Source: JASMTM01 sp046483075 (lineage in GTDB: Bacteria > Thermotogota > Thermotogae > Petrotogales > Kosmotogaceae). From it: DNA of 64,000 nt. A program made the position numbers and the translations under genes. Shown here in pieces: positions 44,688 through 53,965 of this stretch (positions are counted from its first letter, which is position 1; the number at the start of each line of letters is the position of its first letter). The DNA lies in the NCBI GenBank assembly GCA_046483075.1, contig JAWODV010000042.1, positions 62,001 through 126,000 of the forward strand. Direction: 5' to 3'. A model generated the notes under the pieces. That model did no database searches. It was not told the DNA's origin and saw only the letters and a list, made by a program, of their open reading frames with translations.

Positions 44688-45584
44688 TCACTCCCCGACA
44701 CTTTTTTGTCCAGGTTCAATTGTACGGCCTTTCACTCCGTTCAAACCATCATTCATACCTTTTTTTGCAAAGGGTACAACCTCTGGTTTGACTATTTTCC
44801 AGATAAGGAGGTCAAAACTAAAATACAATTTTAGAAAAAACTTTACAAACCCATTGTTGTGAAACATCAAAAAGGCATTTCTGAACACATAATATACCTT
44901 CCATGCAGCCATATCCGGTTTTGAAAAACACCATCTTTGGAGTCTGTCAAGTTTAGACCAATCCCTGTGCAGTATATAGCTACCCTTTACTGTATATGTT
45001 TTGTAACCTATTTTTTTTGCTCTAAAGGTATATTCCGCATCATCATAATAAAGAAAGAATTTTTTATCCGGAAATCCTATTTTCCCAATTACTTCAGATT
45101 TTATGAAATAACCAACAAACATCCCAAAAATTCTCATTTTTTTGCCAGGTTTGCGATTTTCTTCAACAAGTCTCTCAAATTCTTCAGGATTTGTAATCAT
45201 TTGGTTTTGAAGAACTCCTATTCGCTTTTTCAATCTATCCGGCTGTGAATTGTAGAATTCAAGCAACTTCTTGAGAGCATTTTTTGCTGGGAAGGCATCA
45301 TCATCCATCAGCCATATCCAATCAACAGCATAATTATCATAAATATGGTGTATTCCACGAGAAAACCCTCCCGCTCCTCCCAGGTTCTCGCCGGTATTTA
45401 AAACCTCCAGACTATCTTTGTTTCTCTGATAATCTTCAAGAAAACTCTCTGTATCATCCGCGCTACCGTTGTTAACCACAACAACATGGTCAGGTGCCCT
45501 GGTCTGCTGAAATATCAGGTTAAGTGTTTTTTCAAGTAAGTCTCTACGATTAAAGGTTACTACCAGTGCTGCAATTTTTGACAT
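44688..45584 (-). CDS. family 2 glycosyltransferase, galactofuranosyltransferase-like
   Basis: 298 residues. The GT-A fold is shown by ALVVTFNRRDLLEKTL, VVVVNNGSADDT, NLGGAGGFSRGI and a DDDA metal motif (WIWLMDDDAFP). The NLGGAGGF/DDDA pattern is typical of GlfT1-like and rhamnosyl/galactofuranosyl transferases. Its place directly before glf (4-bp gap) favours UDP-galactofuranose as donor, which is inference. It overlaps the preceding membrane protein gene by 35 bp. Confidence 0.9.
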   Translation of the reverse strand: MSKIAALVVTFNRRDLLEKTLNLIFQQTRAPDHVVVVNNGSADDTESFLEDYQRNKDSLEVLNTGENLGGAGGFSRGIHHIYDNYAVDWIWLMDDDAFPAKNALKKLLEFYNSQPDRLKKRIGVLQNQMITNPEEFERLVEENRKPGKKMRIFGMFVGYFIKSEVIGKIGFPDKKFFLYYDDAEYTFRAKKIGYKTYTVKGSYILHRDWSKLDRLQRWCFSKPDMAAWKVYYVFRNAFLMFHNNGFVKFFLKLYFSFDLLIWKIVKPEVVPFAKKGMNDGLNGVKGRTIEPGQKSVGE

Positions 45585-46635
45585 TCGAAGATTTCCTCCA
45601 GAAATTATGAATTACTAAATAAATTATCTCAAAGAATATGTGAAAGTAAAATGTAGCGAAACGCCAGACAATAACACCTGCCACAATCTTCGATGGATTG
45701 AAAGCGAGTCCGCTAAGTACAAGATTGTAGACACCTTCTACACTTCCGCTAGCTCCGGGACTGGGTATATAGTAAACCACGAGGTTCAGTGTAAGAAACA
45801 GTAAAAACAAATCCCAGATACCTATATTGATTCCACCAACCATATTCAAAACAACATAAAGAGAAAGCGCTTGAAAGAAAATCACCGTGCCCCCCAGTAA
45901 AAGATCCACGAGAATAAAAAAGATTTTTTTGTTCCAGAGAAAAGCAATACTTTTTTCAAATTTCGCAACCCATTTTTCAAAGGATTCAAGCAGTTCTTCT
46001 TTTTTTAAAATCTTTCTCAGAAATTTCCCAATAAATGTTCTATCAACAAACGCCAATAAATGATAAAGCACCCGAGGTTTCCACAGAAGTAAACCAAAAA
46101 TAAAAACCGTAGAAGCTGCCACAATCAAGCCAAGGATAATGAACTTTGATGCTATTCCTCCACTCATTCTTAACAAAGATAGTATAGTTTTCAAAAATAA
46201 TATCACGGTTACAGTTGAAAAAATCAGAAACTCAGTGAACCTCGACATAAAAATATTTGTGGCATCTTCTGAATTCACACCAATTGTGGTTAAGTGATAC
46301 GCCTGAAAAGGTTGCCCTCCGCTTGCCATAGGGGTTAGATTAGACACAAAATAACCTACTATGCTGTTGTACATCGCATCGTTCAGCGAAATTTGAATTC
46401 TTAGCTGGGAAGTTATCAATTTCAGCCTGATTGTATCTATTACATAGATAACTGAAAAAATTAAAAATGGATAGAGTAGTATCTTATAATTGACAGCTTT
46501 TAATACAGCAATTACTTCTTTAATATCAAAAATAAATGAAATAACTATATTAACAACCAGTCCTATGGCTAAAACCAGTAAGACCGTCCAGAATATATTT
46601 TTTCTACTGCTGGTTAGTTCCTTTCCTGTTTTCAT
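45550..46635 (-). CDS. flippase-like membrane protein of the LPG synthase TM/AglD family
   Basis: 361 residues with about eight membrane helices. Family features include SLNDAMYNSIVGYFVSNLTPMASGGQPFQAYHL (in part; key NLTP and GGxPxxAY) and the later YYIPSPGASGSVEGVY. This integral domain is the membrane half of lysyl-phosphatidylglycerol synthase, but no aminoacyl-transferase half is present. Standalone members occur in glycan and lipid loci and are thought to move or modify lipid-linked material. It lies between two glycosyltransferases. Confidence 0.88.
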   Translation of the reverse strand: MKTGKELTSSRKNIFWTVLLVLAIGLVVNIVISFIFDIKEVIAVLKAVNYKILLYPFLIFSVIYVIDTIRLKLITSQLRIQISLNDAMYNSIVGYFVSNLTPMASGGQPFQAYHLTTIGVNSEDATNIFMSRFTEFLIFSTVTVILFLKTILSLLRMSGGIASKFIILGLIVAASTVFIFGLLLWKPRVLYHLLAFVDRTFIGKFLRKILKKEELLESFEKWVAKFEKSIAFLWNKKIFFILVDLLLGGTVIFFQALSLYVVLNMVGGINIGIWDLFLLFLTLNLVVYYIPSPGASGSVEGVYNLVLSGLAFNPSKIVAGVIVWRFATFYFHIFFEIIYLVIHNFWRKSSNVKNCSTGSNL

Positions 46636-46647
46636 AGTTCCTCCACA

Positions 46648-47817
46648 CTAATTGATTGGAAACCCTTCTTTTACTTTCTTATAAAGCTTTAGAGTGTTTT
46701 CTGTAAACCGATCAACAGTGTATTCTCCAGACATTTCATAGGATTTCTTTGACATCCTGGTTTTAATATCTTCGTTTTCCAGAATAGTCTTCATACCTTT
46801 CCACATTTCCTTCTTGGACTTGTATTTGTAACCATTAACATCGTTTATAACCATATTTTTTATGCTTGAATCATCATATGCTACTACAGGCAATTTGCTT
46901 GCCATGGCTTCAATAAACGTTATAGGATGTATCTCCGTATGAGAAGCACTTATAAAAATATCCGAAGAACGATAAGCAAGACTTATTTCGTCTGGCCAGT
47001 CTAAATAACCTGTAAAGATCACATTTTCAGAAACACCAAGCTCAGAAGCTAAAAGCTCAAAGTTCTTTTTTTCTGGTCCATCTCCAACAAGCAATAATTT
47101 AACATCCAGAATAAATTCAGATAAATGTTTAATATTATAGATTAAATTATCCACGCTTTTTTCTTTGCCCATTCTCCCCACAAATATCATTACTTTCTCT
47201 TTTTCTTTAATCCCAAAACGTTTTCGAAATCCCTTTCGTTTTTCTTCGTCATCTTCAGGCATATCATAAAAGGAAGAAAGATCAATACCGTTAGGTACTA
47301 CAGTCACAGGTGTTTTATCGTAATAATTTAAGAGAAGTTTTTTTACCTTTACAGATGGAGCTATTAGCATATTCGATGCTCTACAGATAACACTTAACCA
47401 GTAATCAAACAAATCCTTCATAAGATATTCAACTAGCGGGGAATAATATCTTACATATTCATCGTACATAGTATGCATCGTGTGAACCATGGGTACTTTG
47501 TATTTTTTTGCCACCTGGACAGCCTGAACCCACATAGAAAATTCTGTATGTGTATGAATAATGTCAAGTTCAAGGTTCTTTACCTTGTTTTGCAAAGATA
47601 ATGATAATGGTGTTCCAATTCTATGTTGAGGTTCTCTAAAAAATCTCATCGACGGTACGCGAATAATATTATCTTTACTATCTGCATTGGGATGCTTTAT
47701 GGTAAAAATATAGACATTGTGTCCTCGTTCCTTCAAACCCTTTTCAAGATTTCTAATAACAGTTACAACGCCATTTATCTGTGGAAGATAAGTATCGGTA
47801 AAAATTCCAATGTTCAT
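46648..47817 (-). CDS. family 4 glycosyltransferase
   Basis: 389 residues, GT-B fold. The acceptor-side N-terminus is IGIFTDTYLPQINGVVTVIRNL, and the donor-side motif is FISASHTEIHPITFIEAMASKLPVVAYD (in part; E-x7-E type). It resembles 1,2-diacylglycerol 3-glucosyltransferases and mannosyl-inositol transferases. The ATG at 47817 has no Shine-Dalgarno but a hairpin just upstream. It is the first gene of the glf operon and may start a glycolipid. Confidence 0.92.
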   Translation of the reverse strand: MNIGIFTDTYLPQINGVVTVIRNLEKGLKERGHNVYIFTIKHPNADSKDNIIRVPSMRFFREPQHRIGTPLSLSLQNKVKNLELDIIHTHTEFSMWVQAVQVAKKYKVPMVHTMHTMYDEYVRYYSPLVEYLMKDLFDYWLSVICRASNMLIAPSVKVKKLLLNYYDKTPVTVVPNGIDLSSFYDMPEDDEEKRKGFRKRFGIKEKEKVMIFVGRMGKEKSVDNLIYNIKHLSEFILDVKLLLVGDGPEKKNFELLASELGVSENVIFTGYLDWPDEISLAYRSSDIFISASHTEIHPITFIEAMASKLPVVAYDDSSIKNMVINDVNGYKYKSKKEMWKGMKTILENEDIKTRMSKKSYEMSGEYTVDRFTENTLKLYKKVKEGFPIN

Positions 47818-47825
47818 GTTTTTTC

Positions 47826-47857
47826 GGCATTAACAAGCATTACAGTAAACTAATGCC
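47826..47857 (-). promoter_or_regulatory. leader hairpin ahead of the GT4 gene
   Basis: GGCATTA and TAATGCC form a 7-bp stem ending 9 bases before the start codon. A second internal TAATGC can pair with the same 5' arm (6 bp, 8-base loop), so two exclusive hairpins are possible. A GGGGG-containing ribosome-site-like sequence lies upstream of it rather than next to the ATG. No U-tract follows on the minus strand, so it is not a terminator for this gene. Confidence 0.45.
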
Positions 47858-47947
47858 TTATCCCCCTTTCATCTTACTTAAAGGATTAATAAATGAATTC
47901 CCCCGGAAATTTCTATTTTAAAGAAACAACATGAACAACTCTTTGAT

Positions 47948-49513
47948 TTATTGTTGTTCAGTTGTGCTTTTTTCCCGGTTAATCGGTATGTAATGTTTTT
48001 TTCGATTACCTTTTTTTGCTACCGCCACTAACAACACGGTAACACCCAAAAATATCCATGGTGTGGTTGAACCAAAACTTGCATAGATACTTTTGCTCTT
48101 TGCTGGAATATATTCAAATAAATCAATTATGTACTCTTCATCGTTTTCAAATATTGATGGTAAACGTTTTAAAACCCTACCATAGGGATCAATAATTCCT
48201 GTAAATCCTGTATTTGATACCTGTACAACATACATTCTACTTTCTATAGCTCTCATTCTGGCTTTTGAAAAATGCTGTATTAAGCCCGTTTTTATATTGA
48301 ACCAACCATCATTTGTAGATATGACCAATAATTCTGCCCCTTTATTAACCAGATGTCGTGACACTCCAGGATAATAGGAATCAAAACAAATCTGTGCACC
48401 TATTTTCTGTTCTTTCATATCAAAAATGGTGTACTCGTCTCCAGCACTAAAGAAATCGAGAAATTTTAGAAAATTGAATATGCCAAAAATTGATGGATAA
48501 GGTAAGAACTCTGCAAATGGACTCAATCTTACCTTTGCATAGTAATCTTCACTAAAACCTTTATTACTTACTACCCGCAGTTGATTGTAATTATTCTCAC
48601 CGTAAATGGGAAAACCGACAAGCAATTCTAAATCTTTTTCCTCCACAATATTGAGTAGTTCATCACCAAATGTTGAATTCCTAATATCAAACATGAAGGT
48701 TGCTTCAGGCATAATTACGACACTATCTTCATTAACTTCATCTAAAGCATTCTTCACAACTCTAAAAACTTCATCAGTTGAATCGCTATATTTAAGTGAC
48801 TGGCTAAAATTTGTTTGAATTACTGCAATCTGCTTCTTACCATTGAACTGAAAGATATTTGCTTGAACAAAACGATTTATTACACCATTTACTATAAAAA
48901 CCAGACCAAGAGTTACAACCACAGTAATCAGCTTTGTTTTAAGAGAATTAATCTTTTCAAGTTGATAGAAAAGTACCATATTAAATAAAACAACTAAGAA
49001 AATCAATAAAAGAGGTCCACCAATTGAAGATAGCTGAACAATGCCTGTATGATCAACCAGAGCATCAGACAGTCTTGCACCTGTAAATCCAAGATCTCCG
49101 ACAGATCTCAGATACTCCATAAAACTGAAAAAGGTCGCTACTGTAAATAACCATAGAATCGGCTTTTCTTTAAGAGAACGAGAAAAGAAAGAAAAGAATA
49201 AACCAAATCCAAAAAAAGGAACTGCCATAACAACACCCATCAAAAAAAAGGTTATTGCTCCTACAAAAGAAGGAAACCTGTTAAGCACCTCTGGTACATT
49301 CACAGATAAAACGGGAAATACCCAAAAATGTGCAATCATGAGATAGATATAACCAAACAGAAAACCTGCCAGACCACCTTTAATTGGGCTTAATTTTTCT
49401 AAGGTGAAGAAAAGGGGAACGAGTGCAAACCAGATCAGACCTCCCCAAAGCATACCGGGCATTGAGAGGGCAACTAATATAGATGATATTACAATACCTG
49501 GCAACTCAATCAT
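47948..49513 (-). CDS. lnt: apolipoprotein N-acyltransferase
   Basis: 521 residues. Five or six membrane helices lie in residues 1-200, with a final helix near 495. The nitrilase domain between them has the catalytic Glu in VVIMPEATF, Lys in YYAKVRLSPFAEFLPY and Cys in GAQICFDSYYPG. It adds the third acyl chain to lipoproteins in the inner membrane. It overlaps the HAD phosphatase gene by 8 bp. The 130-bp gap after it (47818-47947) contains only the GT4 leader hairpin. Confidence 0.95.
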   Translation of the reverse strand: MIELPGIVISSILVALSMPGMLWGGLIWFALVPLFFTLEKLSPIKGGLAGFLFGYIYLMIAHFWVFPVLSVNVPEVLNRFPSFVGAITFFLMGVVMAVPFFGFGLFFSFFSRSLKEKPILWLFTVATFFSFMEYLRSVGDLGFTGARLSDALVDHTGIVQLSSIGGPLLLIFLVVLFNMVLFYQLEKINSLKTKLITVVVTLGLVFIVNGVINRFVQANIFQFNGKKQIAVIQTNFSQSLKYSDSTDEVFRVVKNALDEVNEDSVVIMPEATFMFDIRNSTFGDELLNIVEEKDLELLVGFPIYGENNYNQLRVVSNKGFSEDYYAKVRLSPFAEFLPYPSIFGIFNFLKFLDFFSAGDEYTIFDMKEQKIGAQICFDSYYPGVSRHLVNKGAELLVISTNDGWFNIKTGLIQHFSKARMRAIESRMYVVQVSNTGFTGIIDPYGRVLKRLPSIFENDEEYIIDLFEYIPAKSKSIYASFGSTTPWIFLGVTVLLVAVAKKGNRKKHYIPINREKSTTEQQ

Positions 49514-50339
49514 ACTCCTCTAAAATCTTTTCTATCGCTTCAGCCACACCATTTTCATCGTTGGTTTTGCTGGTCACAAAATCAGCGTGCTTTTTAACAT
49601 CATCAGGAGCATTGTTCATGGCTACAGCAAATCCAACATCCTTCATAACGTCAAGATCATTGTAGTTATCGCCAATATATGCCACTTCATCTTTTCCAAT
49701 TCCCGATACTTTACGTAAATAATTCAAACCAATTGATTTTCGTACCTCTGGACCAAAGAATTCATAAAATGAATGATCTTCAAGGATGTTATTCTTTATA
49801 ATCGATATATCTTCAGAAAAATTCTCAATTTTTTCTATCACTTTCAAGATTTTTCTTTCAGGTCCTTCCAGTGCTACTTCAACAACGCTATCATGATTAA
49901 CATGATTGAGAACATTATTGGAAACTCTTATCCTGAAACGATTGTGTTCATAGTAATTAGCATACGGAGTGTTAGGAATTTTTTCCATATGCATATCAGG
50001 AAACTCAAAAAAATCTTTGTAAAGAACGCAGTTTATATCTAACTTTTTTGCTTCTGTTATTATAGTTCTGGCATATTTTGAGTCTAACTTTATGGCTCTT
50101 AAAATCCTATTTTTGTCAGCACCATGTAAAATCAGAGCACCATTCTGGTAAACTACTGGTATATCAAGTTCCAGTTCTTCAATGTACTCTTTTGCTGATA
50201 TGTAACTTCTTCCCGTTGATATGGAAACACCAATACCCTTTTTAATAGATCTTTTCAGAGCTTTTTTATTATCGTTGCTAATTTTCTTATTATGGTTAAG
50301 CAAAGTACCATCAAGATCAATCACGATAAGCTTAATCAT
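49506..50339 (-). CDS. Cof-type HAD phosphatase
   Basis: 277 residues from the ATG at 50339 (GGAGGA 6 bp upstream); longer readings run back into the next gene. HAD motifs: I VIDLDGTLLN, II ISTGRS, III a Lys in VRKSIGLNYL, IV VAYIGDNYNDLDVM. The type IIB cap between motifs II and III marks the Cof/YidA branch, which dephosphorylates sugar phosphates or flavin precursors. The substrate is unknown. It overlaps both neighbours by 8 bp. Confidence 0.92.
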   Translation of the reverse strand: MIKLIVIDLDGTLLNHNKKISNDNKKALKRSIKKGIGVSISTGRSYISAKEYIEELELDIPVVYQNGALILHGADKNRILRAIKLDSKYARTIITEAKKLDINCVLYKDFFEFPDMHMEKIPNTPYANYYEHNRFRIRVSNNVLNHVNHDSVVEVALEGPERKILKVIEKIENFSEDISIIKNNILEDHSFYEFFGPEVRKSIGLNYLRKVSGIGKDEVAYIGDNYNDLDVMKDVGFAVAMNNAPDDVKKHADFVTSKTNDENGVAEAIEKILEEYD

Positions 50340-51288
50340 ATTTATCCTCCAAACACTCAACGATCTGAAATGTATGCAATTTATTGTTTTTTGATTCAAT
50401 CCATTCCACTTTAATCGGCAAGGCAAACTCAGGTTTTAGCCTGCCGTCAATCACCCATTTTCTGGAATGTTCCGTTCTATACAACGCTGGGTTTGCAACT
50501 ACTCTCAGTTTTACAGGATGTACAATCCATTTTACATCATGAACCCCATCAATGCTTAATAATCTATTGGCTATGCTGTCTCTCGAGGAGTTATCTGGCA
50601 AAGGTTTAACGTTTACCAATGCAATATTTTTAGACAAAGGCCCAATTATTTTGACATTGGCTATTTCTTTTTCATCAGTTCCTAAATGATCAAGCAAAAC
50701 TTCATTGGTAGCCGCAACAGAATAACCATGAAAGGATGGATTTGACATTATCTTTAACAAATGCTTGAGCTTACAGCCTTCTCTGATATTCCCTTCACCA
50801 ATACGTGGAACACCAAAATCAAAAAAATCAAGCGCTTTTTGAACATCTTTTTTGGTCCATTTCCTTATAGGGGAATACAAATTGTCTTTTATTTTTATCC
50901 CAGTCTTTCCCCAGCTATCTGATTGATTTGCACCTGTTGCAATGATCTGATCTTTATAGTTATCAAGCGCTGCAAATTTCGCATATCTTGTGCATCGATT
51001 GCAGGAAGGTCCATTTCTCCAGACTTTTTCCTGCATTTCTCTTCCGCATTTAAACTCTAATTCAAGATTCAATCTTTCACTTATGCCAAGCACGTTTTCA
51101 ATAGCTTTGCTGTAGGTGTAGGGTCCAAAGATGACATTTAATAGTTGTACTTTGTCTTTTCCCAATGCTTCTTTTGCCAGTAAAGCAACAAGTGTACTAT
51201 CCTTTCCACCTGAAAAAGCAACAAACATATGCCTAGAAACTTTTCTAATTTCTTCAATCGTCTCATTTACAAGGGTTTCTATATTCAA
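50332..51288 (-). CDS. PP-loop ATP pyrophosphatase, TtcA/LarE-like, unknown substrate
   Basis: 318 residues from the TTG at 51288, 6 bp after GGAGGT; a TTG reading at 51318 has no ribosome site. The PP-loop is VAFSGGKDSTLVAL. A CxxC pair (GPSCNRCTRYAKF), ATGANQSDSWG and a further Cys (REGCKLKHL) are reminiscent of sulfur-transfer enzymes such as TtcA and LarE. The C-terminal 100 residues (GVHDVKWIVHPVKLRVV) are not recognised. It would adenylate a substrate, possibly for thiolation or sulfur insertion. It starts the PP-loop/HAD/lnt unit. Confidence 0.75.
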   Translation of the reverse strand: MNIETLVNETIEEIRKVSRHMFVAFSGGKDSTLVALLAKEALGKDKVQLLNVIFGPYTYSKAIENVLGISERLNLELEFKCGREMQEKVWRNGPSCNRCTRYAKFAALDNYKDQIIATGANQSDSWGKTGIKIKDNLYSPIRKWTKKDVQKALDFFDFGVPRIGEGNIREGCKLKHLLKIMSNPSFHGYSVAATNEVLLDHLGTDEKEIANVKIIGPLSKNIALVNVKPLPDNSSRDSIANRLLSIDGVHDVKWIVHPVKLRVVANPALYRTEHSRKWVIDGRLKPEFALPIKVEWIESKNNKLHTFQIVECLEDKYD

Positions 51289-51352
51289 CAAGTTACCTCC
51301 ATATATTTTATGTTTCAATGATAGCGTTACAGTAATATATATAAGTATAACG

Positions 51353-51382
51353 TAAAAAAGACGGCATTTAAGCCGCCTTTAA
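51353..51382 (-). terminator. terminator of the ornithine operon
   Basis: GGCGGC / GCCGTC (one G-T pair) around TTAAAT is followed on the minus strand by TTTTTT. It lies 14 bp after the oraE stop. Confidence 0.85.
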
Positions 51383-51395
51383 AATTTCTCCTTTT

Positions 51396-53600
51396 TTATT
51401 TTACCTTTTTTATTTGTTCCTTCTTCTTTTTTACCAGGAATGTAGCCACGTGAATTCCCTTTGTTCCTCTTCCAAAACCTGCATCCATTCCACAATTTAC
51501 TGCGAGTTCATTATTAATCTGGGTTCCACCTGCAATTATCATAATTTTATCTCTTATGCCCTTTTCTATAGCAAGCTCATGGATTTTCTTCATATTCTCA
51601 ACATGGACCTCATTATGGGTGATTATTGTAGAAACGAGTATAGCATCTGCTCCTGTTTCTATAGCTGCATCAATAAACTTTTCAGGTGGTACGCTTGTTC
51701 CCAGATATGTATATTTTATTCCAAATTTCTCTATACCAGAATGTTTAATATCCAGTATCTCTCTTAAACCAACTGAATGTTCATCATTTCCTACCGTTCC
51801 AGCAACAACATGTATTCGATTTTTAGAAACGAACTTCGTTATCTCTTCTTCAGGCAAAACACCAGGTTTTTGAGAAAGCTTGAGCTCTTTCTTATTTATC
51901 TCAAAGGGAACCTTAGCTTTCAGTTCTATGTAAGTACCTTCCTTTGGGTGCAATGGGGTCTTATTCAGCACCGCTGGATCTTCAAGTCCAAGTTTCTTTG
52001 CTATGGCTATTGCTGCTGCTTCTGCATAATCCTGATCTTCAGGAATAGTTAAATCAAGCTGAATGATGCCATCTCCAGCCCATTCTACCTCTGGTTTGAT
52101 CGTTGAATGCTTTCTTATCCTCTCAGTCTCTTTCATCCTGAGTTCAACGTTATCGGTTTCATCGAGCTCATCAATATACTGAATTTTATCTGGATTATGC
52201 AATGTACATCCACCTATCAAATCACAGGGTTTATCAAGCTCATCAGGGATATTGTTGTTTCCGAAATGCTCGCACACTGGAGCCATATAGTCTTCATCTC
52301 TTGGTACTACACTTCCGGCTCCTATACCTCCATCTTTCTTTCTCGCTATCCCATCACCATTTCTTTCAGGATAATATCCGTTATCGATAAAGAATGCTTC
52401 TTCAACAGCTTCAAAATATCCTCCAATTTCAAGAATTTCTTCCATCATAAGAATTGCTCTCATCTTAAGCTCTCTCATTTTTGGTCGAACATAATTGTCA
52501 TTAACCTTCAAAATATCCTTTATTCCATCCAGAGCAATTAACGTGTGTTTCGCCGTTTCAACGCCTCTTACAGAATTAACATGCCATGGAACATTGCGAC
52601 CTTCATCAGGTGTTATTGTTGATTGAATATCAACCGATGTTAATCGAGAAATTAAGGTATCCAAAACATGTACTCTGGTAGCGTCAAACAAATCTGATTC
52701 TATATATCGTGTATTCATTTGCGCCCTGAATTTGAAGTCTTTGAATAATTCCCTGACCGTCAGGGCATAAATGAAATTCAATTTGAACTCCGGTGTCGGA
52801 GAAACAACAGGCGGAACCGTTGATAATGCAATATTATTTTTTTTCATACCTGCTTTTACTGAAAAACTGCAATTTATTGCATGCTGAACAAGAAGTTCAG
52901 GCATCACCTTCCAAGCCATTTTTGCAGATGCATTAGCATTGTGAGCCCCATCTATCTGCAGCATATCCACACTTGACATAATCTTTTTTGCTACAGCAGC
53001 ATCAACAAAAGAACGTACAGGATTTATACCTCTGTAAAGTACATTATATTGTGGATCCTGATGAGCACCGTTGACACCTTCTTCCACAAATAAAACGGCA
53101 ATTTCGGGACCAGCAACACCACTAACATAACTGTGATAATTAATTGGTCTTCCAACCTCATCCTCAATTATGTCCAATGCCTTTCTTGAAGCCCTTATTT
53201 GTTTCCTTGTTATTGGGATACCGCCTATTCCCTCCGGAGTACCTTCCATTAGCCTATCTATATGGCTTTGTCCAAGAGTTCGAATAACCATTATATGGTC
53301 AGCTCCGTGCCATGCAGCCATCCTCATTCTTCTTAAATCATTTTCGAACCTTCCCGAAGCAATTTCTGATGTAATAACAGCATCCGGTTGAGGATCTATA
53401 TTTCCAAAGTAATGCGCTGCAGGAAGTGGAATACTTTTTTCCATGGGTTCGCTAATTTGATCATATATGAAATTGCCTACTTTTGTCCCCTTGGGAAGAC
53501 ATTTTCTCCAGGTCCAACCCTTTCTTCGGGGCCTGTAATGATCCAGGTCCTTCAAAATCTCATCTATATTAAGTTTTTTGTTCTCCGGTAGCTGCATCAT
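51396..53600 (-). CDS. oraE: D-ornithine 4,5-aminomutase large subunit
   Basis: Adenosylcobalamin- and PLP-dependent conversion of D-ornithine to 2,4-diaminopentanoate. 734 residues. The cobalamin motif contains His near residue 608 in NDEHSVGLREI. The Lys 11 residues later (LDIKHSG, about 619) matches the His618/Lys629 pair known in the Clostridium sticklandii enzyme. The C-terminal Rossmann B12 domain contains GADAILVSTIITHNEVH and IMIIAGGTQINN. Two adjacent ATGs (53600, 53597) follow AGGGGGTG; the first overlaps oraS by 4 bp. Last gene of the operon. Confidence 0.96.
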   Translation of the reverse strand: MMQLPENKKLNIDEILKDLDHYRPRRKGWTWRKCLPKGTKVGNFIYDQISEPMEKSIPLPAAHYFGNIDPQPDAVITSEIASGRFENDLRRMRMAAWHGADHIMVIRTLGQSHIDRLMEGTPEGIGGIPITRKQIRASRKALDIIEDEVGRPINYHSYVSGVAGPEIAVLFVEEGVNGAHQDPQYNVLYRGINPVRSFVDAAVAKKIMSSVDMLQIDGAHNANASAKMAWKVMPELLVQHAINCSFSVKAGMKKNNIALSTVPPVVSPTPEFKLNFIYALTVRELFKDFKFRAQMNTRYIESDLFDATRVHVLDTLISRLTSVDIQSTITPDEGRNVPWHVNSVRGVETAKHTLIALDGIKDILKVNDNYVRPKMRELKMRAILMMEEILEIGGYFEAVEEAFFIDNGYYPERNGDGIARKKDGGIGAGSVVPRDEDYMAPVCEHFGNNNIPDELDKPCDLIGGCTLHNPDKIQYIDELDETDNVELRMKETERIRKHSTIKPEVEWAGDGIIQLDLTIPEDQDYAEAAAIAIAKKLGLEDPAVLNKTPLHPKEGTYIELKAKVPFEINKKELKLSQKPGVLPEEEITKFVSKNRIHVVAGTVGNDEHSVGLREILDIKHSGIEKFGIKYTYLGTSVPPEKFIDAAIETGADAILVSTIITHNEVHVENMKKIHELAIEKGIRDKIMIIAGGTQINNELAVNCGMDAGFGRGTKGIHVATFLVKKKKEQIKKVK

Positions 53601-53965
53601 TTCACCCCCTTAAATTCCTGCTCAACAAGATCCCACAACTCACCTGAAGCGAGTTTTCTGCCAGTTTGAATAATATCTCCACCGGTAACTTTAGATATTT
53701 TATATACTATATGACCTGCTCCTTTTCCTAGCAGGCCCAACTCAACCAGTTTGTCAACAATTGCTTTTGATTCAAGACTGTTGAATCCCATTCGCAGTAA
53801 TACAGAACGCTCAATTGAAGGGGAAGTATGATCCTTAGCCAAATTAACCAAAGGCTCAGTAATGCGATCTGCAAGTTCCCAAAAATATCTGTCCAGCTCT
53901 TCATCACTCATTTCTCTAAGATGTTTGCTCCTGGTTTTGAAATTATCCCGTCCCTGCTTAGCCAT
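53597..53965 (-). CDS. oraS: D-ornithine 4,5-aminomutase small subunit
   Basis: 122 residues, with the family pattern RSKHLREMSDEELDRYFWELADRI (in part) and SIERSVLLRMGF, ending VEQEF. It is the partner subunit that stabilises OraE. The overlaps of 8 bp with ortB and 4 bp with oraE point to stoichiometric synthesis. Confidence 0.94.
   Translation of the reverse strand: MAKQGRDNFKTRSKHLREMSDEELDRYFWELADRITEPLVNLAKDHTSPSIERSVLLRMGFNSLESKAIVDKLVELGLLGKGAGHIVYKISKVTGGDIIQTGRKLASGELWDLVEQEFKGVK

Noticed and set aside
47759..47835. Slippery A-AAA-AAC heptamer and a 25-codon upstream frame overlapping the GT4 start as a programmed frameshift
   Set aside because: The upstream frame would need a +1 rather than a -1 shift to join the GT4 frame, so the heptamer does not fit that role.
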